Below are positions 61,501 to 64,000 of a stretch of DNA of 64,000 bases, piece by piece (positions within the stretch are counted from its first letter, which is position 1; every line of letters begins with the position of its first letter). The DNA is from Heliopora coerulea (lineage: Eukaryota; Cnidaria; Anthozoa; Scleralcyonacea; Helioporidae), in NCBI GenBank assembly GCA_030142905.1, contig JASJOG010000314.1:123501-187500 (forward strand). Direction: 5' to 3'. The translations under genes were made by a program, and so were the position numbers. The notes under the pieces are model-generated. The model searched no databases and was not told the origin of the DNA. It was given only the letters and a program-made list of their open reading frames with translations.

Positions 61501-62745
61501 AACATTGTAGCGCTCTGTCTGTTACTAAAATATGCCAAACCTATACATGATGTGCGGGGAAAGTGTAGCCCGCGACATAGTTTCAGACATTACTTTACGC
61601 AGCCCGCAAAACATTATAGTAATTAGATAGTCCAAAGGCTAACTATAAATAAGAATGCGTCGTAATTGACATAATGGAAACAAAAGCTTGTCTTCGTTAG
61701 TCAGTATTCCCATTCCCTACAAGCTAAAGAATTCTTTTCATTTTCAGTTCAGTCTGTAATCATTAATTCAGTATAATCACAAAAGCTAAATCAAAAATTA
61801 GTGAAAATTTTAAAGACTGCAGAGAAGTTTTTGTTCTCGTTCAGAATTTTTAGGGAATTCCTATAAATCATTATTTACCGCAGGCTTCCTGAATACGGGA
61901 CAAAAGTTAAAACTGAACCGAGCTCGGAATTCTTTTTCGTTTATACGACCCAAAATGTTGTAATATGTTCTTGCAGACAGTTCAAATAGCTTTTCAACGA
62001 TATGTGGGATTGGTATATTCAGGCAACGAAGGGAACGCTTTCGTGTTTCACCCATGCGTGCAAAATATTCTGTGAAGGGCTGCAGTAACCCAATAACCTT
62101 AAGAAAATGTACGTTTCCACGTGGACTGCAAAGTACACTAAAGCATATTCTTGTTTTCAGCAAAACTAAAGAGAAAAGGGAACGAGACTTCGTCACAATG
62201 ACAGATCACTTGCCAGTTACAAGTCAGTTAAACAGATTTGCCGTTGCTTTGGATTACGTTCCAACATTACGCAACATTTGTCGCACTGAAGCACTTCGAA
62301 GAGCGTCGCGTACAAAAAGAAGGTCAGTTGCTCATTTTCTCAGTTTTTGTATTTGTTATAGTGGTTATTCCGTTGCTATGCAACTATAAAGGAATTTTAT
62401 CTACAAAGGATTGCTGTTATATTTTTGGAGACTCCTTACGAGAGTGGTTCAGATACACATAATTACTGGCCTTCTATATTAATGAATCGGTATGTTTTGA
62501 ATCATACTCACTTCATTAATTATATTTTCAATGGTGACTCGTTCGGATTGGTTTACCTTGTTGCAAAAAGCGCAGTAAATTTTATGTCGGCAGTACTATT
62601 AACTGTTTTCGCACGAGGTTCAATAATCATAAGAGTAGTTTTGAAACGTTACGGAAGGGGTCAATGCAGCATCCCTGGCAAACGCTTCTGTGGCCATTTT
62701 TTTTTTAAACAGGACCATGAAGGTCTTTTGGATTTGTCAACATAA
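22452..62745 (+). CDS. ATAD5: ATAD5 / Elg1-type RFC-like large subunit (17-exon model)
   Basis: AAA+ large subunit of the alternative clamp loader (with RFC2-5) that unloads PCNA from replicated DNA in the nucleus. Model: 22452-22508, 27914-29658, 31391-31524, 33798-34220, 35988-36082, 40610-40829, 42725-43279, 47285-48008, 48175-48379, 51628-51951, 52040-52133, 55093-55679, 56677-56832, 57012-57429, 58488-59058, 62161-62322 and tentatively 62670-62745. All junctions are GT-AG with matching phases; about 2,181 residues (human about 1,840). Landmarks: PCNA-binding-like SSITSYF (residues 30-36), RFC box [17 protein letters not shown], Walker A GPVGCGKT (about 1366-1373), Lys-rich insert, Walker B LILLDEVD (about 1489), TSSDPT sensor-1-like, [13 protein letters not shown] sensor-2-like, and C-terminal [14 protein letters not shown]. 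An in-frame TAG at 22443 supports the start. No frameshift or stop is seen, so it appears intact. Confidence 0.93.
23424..23677. repeat. Two-unit tandem duplicate, about 138-bp period
   Basis: Both units carry TTTGA(TG/CA)CCT, TGTCTTTATTAATTTTAC, CTAATGCCAGAT, GTGAAAGGGG / GTCAAAGGGG and end CTTCAAAGGGTTAAA. A related, degraded unit lies at about 58095-58180 in intron 14 (GCCAACGCCAGACGA, AAAGGGTTAAA). Confidence 0.65.
24050..24300 (-). mobile_element. RTE-like LINE, 3' end remnant
   Basis: Read on the minus strand it gives [20 protein letters not shown], then [17 protein letters not shown] and [11 protein letters not shown], with stop codons interrupting. This LRWxGHVxRxxDDxWxKK...GRPKxTW...DRxRW pattern is the usual C-terminus of non-LTR retrotransposon polymerases. 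It is a broken fragment without the reverse transcriptase core. Confidence 0.75.
24542..25039. mobile_element. pogo-like MITE
   Basis: Ends TACAGTGGAGCCTCACTATA and TATAGTGAGGCTCCACTGTA, almost perfect inverted repeats with TA termini. The pattern CAGTGGAGCCTC...TATAAC is that of pogo/Tigger elements. About 498 bp, non-coding. Confidence 0.85.
25600..25880 (+). mobile_element. CR1/L2-like LINE 3' end with ATT tail
   Basis: Translates as [20 protein letters not shown], one in-frame stop, then [15 protein letters not shown] and stop. This is the characteristic C-terminus of CR1/L2-type polymerases. A 3' UTR and an (ATT)n run at 25864-25880 follow. Strongly 5'-truncated. Confidence 0.75.
25906..26208 (+). 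mobile_element. SINE A copy flanked by about 55-bp direct repeats
   Basis: The SINE (about 25975-26165) has an intact A box (GTAGCTCAACGGTTAGAGCG) and B box (GGGTTTGATCC). The blocks 25908-25960 and 26152-26205 both read TATCTTAAGATATATCCAAG, then CT(C/T)TCACTT and ACATAAACTGCT. This is the best-preserved family A copy in the window. Confidence 0.8.
27914..29658 (+). CDS. ATAD5: ATAD5 exon 2 (PCNA-binding-like motif, disordered region)
   Basis: 1,745 bp, 581 codons plus two bases, donor GTACTG at 29659. It starts AKTDFGVAQ and then [15 protein letters not shown], the counterpart of the vertebrate SNILDYF-type PCNA-binding motif. A His/Asp/Gly-rich tract (about 28195-28425) follows, then acidic, Lys-rich and Ser-rich disordered sequence. 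The frame stays open past the donor to 29794, but the exon-3 phase requires splicing at 29658. Several open frames on the opposite strand are by-products. Confidence 0.9.
29659..31390. other. ATAD5: ATAD5 intron 2
   Basis: 1.7 kb. Besides hairpin copy B it has an imperfect inverted pair (about 30050-30110 and 30815-30965) containing TTTACACG and GATTGCGATCGCAATC-type motifs, possibly a host MITE into which copy B inserted. No exon is recognised. Confidence 0.55.
30301..30731. mobile_element. Long hairpin (fold-back) MITE, copy B
   Basis: About 430 bp, termini TTACACCTTTTGC and GCAAAAGATGTAA, halves complementary over about 200 bp. At the centre (30504-30529) is a hairpin TTACGCAAGATATTTC / TTTTGCGTAA. 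It is closely similar to copy A (21729-22151) in both halves. It lies in ATAD5 intron 2. Confidence 0.85.
31391..31524 (+). CDS. ATAD5: ATAD5 exon 3
   Basis: 134 bp. The first base completes an arginine codon, then [20 protein letters not shown] and a lysine-rich end VKEEHVPKK; donor GTAACA. Disordered, charged sequence; support is the exact phase match on both sides. Confidence 0.75.
31714..32655. mobile_element. TIR element, CAAGGCTCGAAATTA...CGAGCCCTG ends
   Basis: About 940 bp in ATAD5 intron 3. Left end CAAGGCTCGAAATTAAC, right end TAATTTCGAGCCCTG. Inside both ends are GTCGCCA and TAGTCGCC repeats (31740-31785, 32560-32640). Resembles widespread non-autonomous hAT-type elements. Non-coding. 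Confidence 0.7.
32656..33797. other. ATAD5: Remainder of ATAD5 intron 3
   Basis: No recognised repeat or exon. Overlapping open frames at 33457-33781 on the plus strand are short and match nothing I know. Confidence 0.5.
33798..34220 (+). CDS. ATAD5: ATAD5 exon 4
   Basis: Acceptor TTTTTTCCCCAG; donor GTACGG at 34221. Encodes [20 protein letters not shown], then [20 protein letters not shown], which matches the conserved VxHVQQ block upstream of the AAA+ domain in ATAD5. The frame runs open to 34282 beyond the donor. Confidence 0.9.
34985..35225 (-). mobile_element. SINE family B, best-preserved copy
   Basis: On the minus strand it begins with a tRNA-like head: GGTGGCACGGTGGTAGTACG (A-box region) and GGGTTCGATTCC (B box). 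It then has CTAATTAAAGTTACCTTGG, CACATGTGAGAAGA and GTTTTCTCCGGGTGC. It lies in ATAD5 intron 4, which otherwise shows nothing recognisable (34221-34984 and 35226-35987). Confidence 0.78.
35988..36082 (+). CDS. ATAD5: ATAD5 exon 5
   Basis: 95 bp after TTGATTTTCTAG; donor GTAGGT. Encodes [20 protein letters not shown] then [12 protein letters not shown]. Phase fits exons 4 and 6. A longer open frame (35936-36280) spans both splice sites and is not the gene. Confidence 0.85.
36293..38150. mobile_element. 1.86-kb element with about 500-bp inverted arms
   Basis: Left arm 36293-36795 and right arm about 37645-38150 are inverted copies. Matching blocks include AAAGTGCCTATC / GATAGGCACTTT at the tips, TATGACGTCAAACCAGGGAC against its inverse GTCCCTGGTTTGACGTCATA, TTGGCCAATTTT and AACACGATTTCGTT. 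A poly-A run (38110-38126) lies in the right arm only. Arms differ by several percent, so the duplication is not very recent. It lies in ATAD5 intron 5, with no recognised transposase. Confidence 0.8.
36982..37109. mobile_element. 128-bp MITE nested in the long-TIR element
   Basis: Ends TAAGGCCCAGTTCAAACGTC, GAACTTTTCATGTGTCGAA and the inverse TTCGGCACATTGAAAAGTTC, GACGATTGAACTAGGCCTAA. It is compact and hairpin-forming. Confidence 0.8.
38151..40609. other. ATAD5: Right part of ATAD5 intron 5
   Basis: 38151-39850 shows no recognised gene or repeat. 39860-40040 is a G/T-rich degenerate stretch of GTGTT-type motifs. 40121-40447 is a palindrome (separate entry). Confidence 0.55.
40121..40447. 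mobile_element. Near-perfect 327-bp palindrome (hairpin MITE)
   Basis: The two halves meet at about 40280 (CTCCAGTTCAGAACTGGAG). Left-arm blocks such as GTAAACAGTAGAAATGATAC, CTTGTGTACATGCATGACGA and GATATTGTAAACAAAGTT recur in inverse order on the right with few differences. The tips are GTGTTGTTTTGATTTTAATT and AATTAAAATAAAAACAACAC. It lies 160 bp upstream of ATAD5 exon 6. Confidence 0.88.
40610..40829 (+). CDS. ATAD5: ATAD5 exon 6
   Basis: 220 bp after TGTTCTAATTAG; donor GTAATA. Encodes [20 protein letters not shown] then [15 protein letters not shown], a helical region matching the block after VRNLL/EIRW in vertebrate ATAD5. Confidence 0.88.
41560..41622. repeat. CCGT/CCAT tetranucleotide microsatellite, left half
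   Basis: TGTCTGTCCATCCATCCGTC and then a run of GTCC units. It borders the LINE fragment that starts right after it; the same kind of array resumes at 42580. Confidence 0.85.
41625..42575 (+). mobile_element. CR1/L2-like LINE, 5'-truncated and broken
   Basis: Contains reverse transcriptase motifs in order: [20 protein letters not shown] (41660-41720, the QG...LGP...NDLP block) and [12 protein letters not shown] (41747, the catalytic YADD). The thumb region [11 protein letters not shown]...[20 protein letters not shown] follows, then [18 protein letters not shown] and [11 protein letters not shown] near the C-terminus. A frameshift near 42075 at an A-run and in-frame stops between 42110 and 42300 separate the two open pieces (41747-42097, 42304-42575). 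The end is A-rich. Not functional. It lies in ATAD5 intron 6, same orientation as the gene. Confidence 0.88.
42576..42675. repeat. CCAT/CCGT tetranucleotide microsatellite, right half
   Basis: TCTATCCATCCATCCATCC, CCACCCACCC and CCGTCCGTCC units in succession, directly after the A-rich LINE end. Confidence 0.9.
42725..43279 (+). CDS. ATAD5: ATAD5 exon 7
   Basis: 555 bp after TTCTTTATTTAG; donor GTTAGT. Low-complexity, Lys/Ser/Asp-rich disordered sequence with basic clusters resembling nuclear localisation signals ([13 protein letters not shown]). Phase 2-in, 1-out is consistent with neighbours. Confidence 0.85.
44133..44272. mobile_element. 140-bp MITE
   Basis: Ends ATGAGTTGAGTTTATACGCC and the near-perfect inverse GGCGCATAAACTCAACTCAT. 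Interior AT-rich. Confidence 0.75.
44481..44605. mobile_element. Mariner-like hairpin MITE
   Basis: CAGGGTCTTCCAAAAAAATG then TATACACACATTG, mirrored by CAATGTGTGTATA and CATTTTTTTGGAAGCCCCTG. Flanked by TATATA on both sides, consistent with TA target use by Tc1/mariner elements. Confidence 0.8.
45092..45393. mobile_element. 302-bp non-autonomous element with GTTTGA target duplication
   Basis: Starts CAGGGTTCGTACGCACCC and ends AGAGTACAAACCCTG. The interior repeats CCCTGGAAACCCCTGG-type units. Both flanks read GTTTGA (45086-45091 and 45394-45399), a plausible target-site duplication. Confidence 0.75.
45600..45765. repeat. TAATC pentanucleotide array
   Basis: TCTAATCTAATCTAATCTAA-type run with interspersed TTTAACC variants, preceded by a degenerate CCTATCTA stretch from about 45545. 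Confidence 0.9.
47285..48008 (+). CDS. ATAD5: ATAD5 exon 8 (RFC box)
   Basis: 724 bp after ATGATTTTTAG; donor GTAAGA. A long charged region ends in [20 protein letters not shown] followed by [20 protein letters not shown]. This is the RFC-box-like start of the AAA+ module, with W-T-E and LKKWL conserved with vertebrate ATAD5. Confidence 0.92.
48175..48379 (+). CDS. ATAD5: ATAD5 exon 9 (Walker A)
   Basis: 205 bp after GTTTCAAATAG; donor GTAAGA. An acidic linker leads to [20 protein letters not shown] then [18 protein letters not shown] is the ATP-binding P-loop with the catalytic lysine near residue 1372. Confidence 0.96.
48955..49040 (-). mobile_element. tRNA-like (SINE head or tRNA pseudogene)
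   Basis: On the minus strand TTAGCTGGTATTGCGC resembles an A box and GGGTTCAAGTCC a B box at tRNA spacing. A GTAGGGTCAAGGG segment lies before the B box. I could not close an acceptor stem, so it is not a functional tRNA. Confidence 0.5.
49680..49870. mobile_element. Penelope-like terminal region, inverted relic
   Basis: Left half (minus orientation) and right half (plus orientation) both carry the terminal motifs of the element at 52668-54150. These are TGACTGACATTT(T/C)GA with its inverse ATGTCAGTCACCAACA, and CATCTTCAGAGTCGAA. The two half-copies face away from a centre near 49790. No coding part remains. Confidence 0.6.
50218..51057. mobile_element. TIR element with GATCG-rich ends
   Basis: Left TTAAAGCCTAAGGCTTCC, GAATCGCCCGAATCGTCTCG; right CGATCGAGATAATCTGGGCG, ATCG and ACCAGGCTTAA. 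Repeated TCTCGATCGTC motifs lie in both arms. It encloses the palindrome at 50512-50639. Confidence 0.65.
50512..50639. repeat. tRNA-like palindrome
   Basis: About 63-bp arms centred on CCGAATCGG at 50575. Each arm carries a B-box motif (GGGTTCGATTCCC, facing its inverse GGGAATCGAACCC) next to CTGCCCCAGC / GCTGGGGCAG. Only two or three mismatches between the arms. It looks like two tRNA 3'-half-like copies joined head to head. Confidence 0.8.
51628..51951 (+). CDS. ATAD5: ATAD5 exon 10 (insert and Walker B)
   Basis: 324 bp, phase 0 on both sides; donor GTAAGG. Encodes [20 protein letters not shown] then EATQSHQV, a long Lys-rich insert typical of ATAD5, and SLILLDE of Walker B. The aspartate precedes the catalytic glutamate, the canonical DE where vertebrate ATAD5 has EE. 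The frame is open upstream of the acceptor to 51403, but that part is intronic. Confidence 0.93.
52040..52133 (+). CDS. ATAD5: ATAD5 exon 11
   Basis: 94 bp after TGTTTTATAG; donor GTACTG. Encodes [20 protein letters not shown] then [11 protein letters not shown], which completes Walker B (DEVD) and runs into the sensor-1 strand. Confidence 0.95.
52668..54150. mobile_element. Penelope-like retroelement, inverted composite
   Basis: Plus part (about 53166-54150): reverse transcriptase end with catalytic WFRYVDD (53211), then [30 protein letters not shown], and a GIY-YIG endonuclease domain [19 protein letters not shown] then [10 protein letters not shown] (53800-53905). The frame is open 53190-53990, then TAG. 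About 45 codons between HHRQ and the C-terminal tail are deleted relative to the inverted part. Minus part (about 53160 down to 52668): [17 protein letters not shown], stop, [20 protein letters not shown], then the tail and terminal region. Both parts share the end sequence GACTGTTCCTGACTACTCCA. Penelope elements commonly show such inverted, 5'-truncated arrangements. It lies in ATAD5 intron 11 and appears inactive. Confidence 0.88.
52745..52795 (-). ncRNA. Hammerhead-ribozyme-like motif in the Penelope terminus
   Basis: On the minus strand: CTGAAGA (fits the CUGANGA core), a possible imperfect stem (GACCACC...GGCTGTC), GAAA, and CGTCAGTC ahead of ACC. Penelope-like elements are known to carry hammerhead motifs in their terminal regions, often with a very short stem III. 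The folding is drawn by eye, and stems I and II are imperfect. The related relic at 49740-49795 has a perfect five-pair stem (TGACC...GGTCA) but a degraded GAAA. Confidence 0.35.
54148..54216. repeat. Hairpin adjoining the Penelope end
   Basis: CGATATGTCGCCTATCGGTA, GTGTTAA faces TTAACGCTAC, AGATAGGCGACATATCG. It starts at the plus-strand terminus of the Penelope copy and may be its target or a tiny MITE. Confidence 0.7.
54270..54375 (+). mobile_element. tRNA-headed SINE, family A
   Basis: A box TGTAGCTCAATGGTTAGAGC and B box GGGTTCGATTCC, then CGTCAGGGACTCAGAAAG. A tRNA gene is unlikely because the acceptor stem does not close and the same head recurs with the SINE tail elsewhere. Confidence 0.75.
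55093..55679 (+). CDS. ATAD5: ATAD5 exon 12 (sensor-2-like, lid)
   Basis: 587 bp after TTACGATTTTAG; donor GTAGTT. Begins [20 protein letters not shown] and contains the helical lid [19 protein letters not shown], where the two arginines sit at the sensor-2 position. Later it has [11 protein letters not shown], matching the ETLFGLKNIF block. A separate AAA+ gene is excluded because it continues the same frame. Confidence 0.94.
55680..56676. other. ATAD5: ATAD5 intron 12
   Basis: About 1 kb of AT-rich sequence with no recognised repeat. Open frames at 55746-55970 and 56402-56608 are short and without recognisable domains. Confidence 0.55.
56677..56832 (+). CDS. ATAD5: ATAD5 exon 13
   Basis: 156 bp after TTTTTATCTTAG; donor GTCAGT. 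Encodes [20 protein letters not shown] then [12 protein letters not shown] and [12 protein letters not shown], helical C-terminal RFC-like sequence. A nearer acceptor at 56720 would break phase with exon 12, so the upstream one was chosen. Confidence 0.75.
57012..57429 (+). CDS. ATAD5: ATAD5 exon 14
   Basis: 418 bp after GTAATTTCTATAG; donor GTAAGA. Encodes [24 protein letters not shown], and an acidic tail with [20 protein letters not shown] that parallels the DDSDLFDTDLDF region of vertebrate ATAD5. The exact 5' boundary is less certain than the 3' one. Confidence 0.78.
57430..58487. other. ATAD5: ATAD5 intron 14
   Basis: Contains a fragment (58095-58180) resembling the tandem repeat unit of 23424-23677. 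The open frame upstream of exon 15 (from 58406) is intronic. Nothing else is recognised. Confidence 0.55.
58488..59058 (+). CDS. ATAD5: ATAD5 exon 15
   Basis: 571 bp after GGGACTTTTTAG; donor GTATTC. Encodes [20 protein letters not shown], matching the LSEFMDNMSFLDALL block, and later [14 protein letters not shown]. The open frame continues upstream (to 58406) and downstream (to 59098) beyond the splice sites. Confidence 0.92.
59059..62160. other. ATAD5: ATAD5 intron 15
   Basis: 3.1 kb. A short run of GGTTAGGGTTACGACTAGGG (59412-59431) is telomere-like. A B-box-like GGGTTGGTTCCC lies at 60203 in a degenerate tRNA-like context, but no A box is convincing. No exon is recognised. Confidence 0.5.
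62161..62322 (+). CDS. ATAD5: ATAD5 exon 16 (C-terminal signature)
   Basis: 162 bp after TTCTTGTTTTCAG; donor GTCAGT. Encodes [20 protein letters not shown] then [16 protein letters not shown] and RTKRR. This is the most conserved C-terminal block of ATAD5 (YLPTLRNICKTE in human). It ends with two bases of a split codon, so at least one further exon must exist. Confidence 0.93.
62670..62745 (+). CDS. ATAD5: ATAD5 candidate terminal exon (tentative)
   Basis: Acceptor ATGCAG ending at 62669, phase-compatible with exon 16. Encodes [20 protein letters not shown] then DLST and stop TAA. It vaguely resembles the RRFLHYFEGIHLD ending of ATAD5, but the polypyrimidine tract is poor and a T/A-run makes up part of it. 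The true last exon may lie beyond the array at 62970 onward. Confidence 0.3.
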
Positions 62746-62971
62746 TTGATTGGACTAATATTTCTAATCCTACTGAAAGAGAGACATACTGGACGTATAG
62801 ACTTAATGGTTTTATTCTTAAATGGCTTAATTACATGATTTTATTTAATTTTATTCATGAATATTTATTACTTTACTTTGTATATAAGTGCTCTGGTTAG
62901 CACATCTTTTTTGAATATTCTGAAGAATTCGAGAAGAGCCCGACACGTTATTATAAGTCTTTTAAACGTTC

Positions 62972-62999
62972 CTATATTATATATCTATATCTATATATC

Positions 63000-63084
<85 letters not shown>

Positions 63085-64000
63085 GCCTACCTACCTATCT
63101 ACCTACCTACCTATCTACCTATCTACCTATCTACCTACCTACCTACCTACCTACCTACCTACCTACCTACCTACCTACCTACCTACCTACCTACCTACCT
63201 ACCTACCTACCTACCTACCTACCTACCTACCTACCTACCTACCTATCTACCTACCTACCTATCTACCTACCTACCTATCTACCTACCTACCTACCTATCT
63301 ACCTACCTACCTATCTACCTACCTACCTACCTACCTACCTATCTACCTACCTACCTATCTACCTACCTACCTATCTACCTACCTACCTATCTACCTACCT
63401 ACCTATCTACCTACCTACCTATCTACCTATCTACCTATCTACCTACCTACCTACCTATCTACCTACCTACCTACCTACCTACCTACCTACCTACCTACCT
63501 ATCTACCTACCTACCTATCTACCTACCTACCTATCTACCTACCTACCTATCTACCTACCTACCTATCTACCTACCTACCTATCTACCTACCTACCTATCT
63601 ACCTACCTACCTATCTACCTACCTACCTATCTACCTACCTACCTATCTACCTACCTACCTATCTACCTACCTACCTACCTACCTACCTACCTATCTACCT
63701 ACCTACCTACCTACCTACCTACCTACCTACCTACCTATCTACCTACCTACCTACCTACCTATCTACCTACCTATCTACCTATCTACCTACCTACCTATCT
63801 ACCTACCTACCTATCTACCTACCTACCTATCTACCTACCTACCTATCTACCTACCTACCTATCTACCCTACCTATCTACCTACCTACCTACCTACCTACC
63901 TACCTACCTACCTACCTACCTACCTATCTACCTACCTACCTATCTACCTACCTACCTATCTACCTACCTACCTACCTATCTACCTACCTACCTATCTACC
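62972..64000. repeat. CTAT then CTAC/CTAT tetranucleotide array, runs off the right edge
   Basis: About 20 CTAT units (62999-63083) pass into a kilobase of CTAC units punctuated by CTAT, often every fourth unit (CTACCTACCTACCTAT), with longer pure CTAC blocks at 63132-63242. One CTACC irregularity occurs at about 63865. Strongly pyrimidine-rich on the plus strand. Confidence 0.98.

Noticed and set aside
62972..64000. CRISPR-like or satellite-coded array
   Set aside because: Unit is only four bases with no spacers; it is a simple tetranucleotide microsatellite in a eukaryotic genome.

Overview
The window is eukaryotic genomic DNA: AT-rich, with genes split into many small exons by GT-AG introns and dense with short non-autonomous transposons, SINEs, LINE remnants and a Penelope-like element. 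The host proteins are animal-type (metazoan ALG3 and ATAD5, and a folate-receptor-fold ectodomain). The mix of repeats, especially the Penelope element with a GIY-YIG tail and tRNA-headed SINEs, resembles anthozoan cnidarians (corals, anemones). That placement is inference, and no species can be named from the sequence alone.

Three host genes are supported. (1) ALG3, the ER dolichol-P-mannose mannosyltransferase, lies on the minus strand. Its first three coding exons are at 8293-5039 and the rest runs off the left edge. (2) A small secreted or GPI-anchored folate-receptor-like protein lies on the plus strand in two coding exons (9392-9491 and 12244-12722). It starts about 1.1 kb from ALG3 in a head-to-head arrangement. 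(3) ATAD5 (Elg1-type large subunit of the PCNA-unloading RFC-like complex) lies on the plus strand and fills the right half. I trace 16 well-supported exons from 22452 to 62322 and a weak candidate terminal exon at 62670-62745. Intron phases agree at every junction. The model encodes about 2,180 residues: an N-terminal PCNA-binding-like motif, a long disordered region, an RFC-box, Walker A, a lysine-rich insert, Walker B, a sensor-2-like helix and the conserved C-terminal RFC-like domain.

Layout: 1-5000 holds TIR elements and hairpins in the presumed long ALG3 intron 3. 5-8.3 kb is ALG3. 8.5-9.0 kb is a fold-back element with telomere-like repeats in the shared upstream region. 9.4-12.8 kb is the folate-receptor-like gene. 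12.8-22.4 kb is gene-free and rich in nested TIR elements. 22.4-62.7 kb is ATAD5, whose introns carry long hairpin elements, a 1.86-kb long-TIR element, a LINE inserted in a microsatellite, a Penelope element in inverted duplication, and several SINEs. 62.97-64.0 kb is a CTAC/CTAT tetranucleotide array that continues past the window.

The genes are functionally unrelated (N-glycan assembly, a receptor-like ectodomain, replication-fork PCNA unloading). Their proximity says nothing about a shared pathway. No novel multi-gene system is evident. The most unusual content is the collection of long near-perfect palindromes and composite mobile elements inside one DNA-replication gene.
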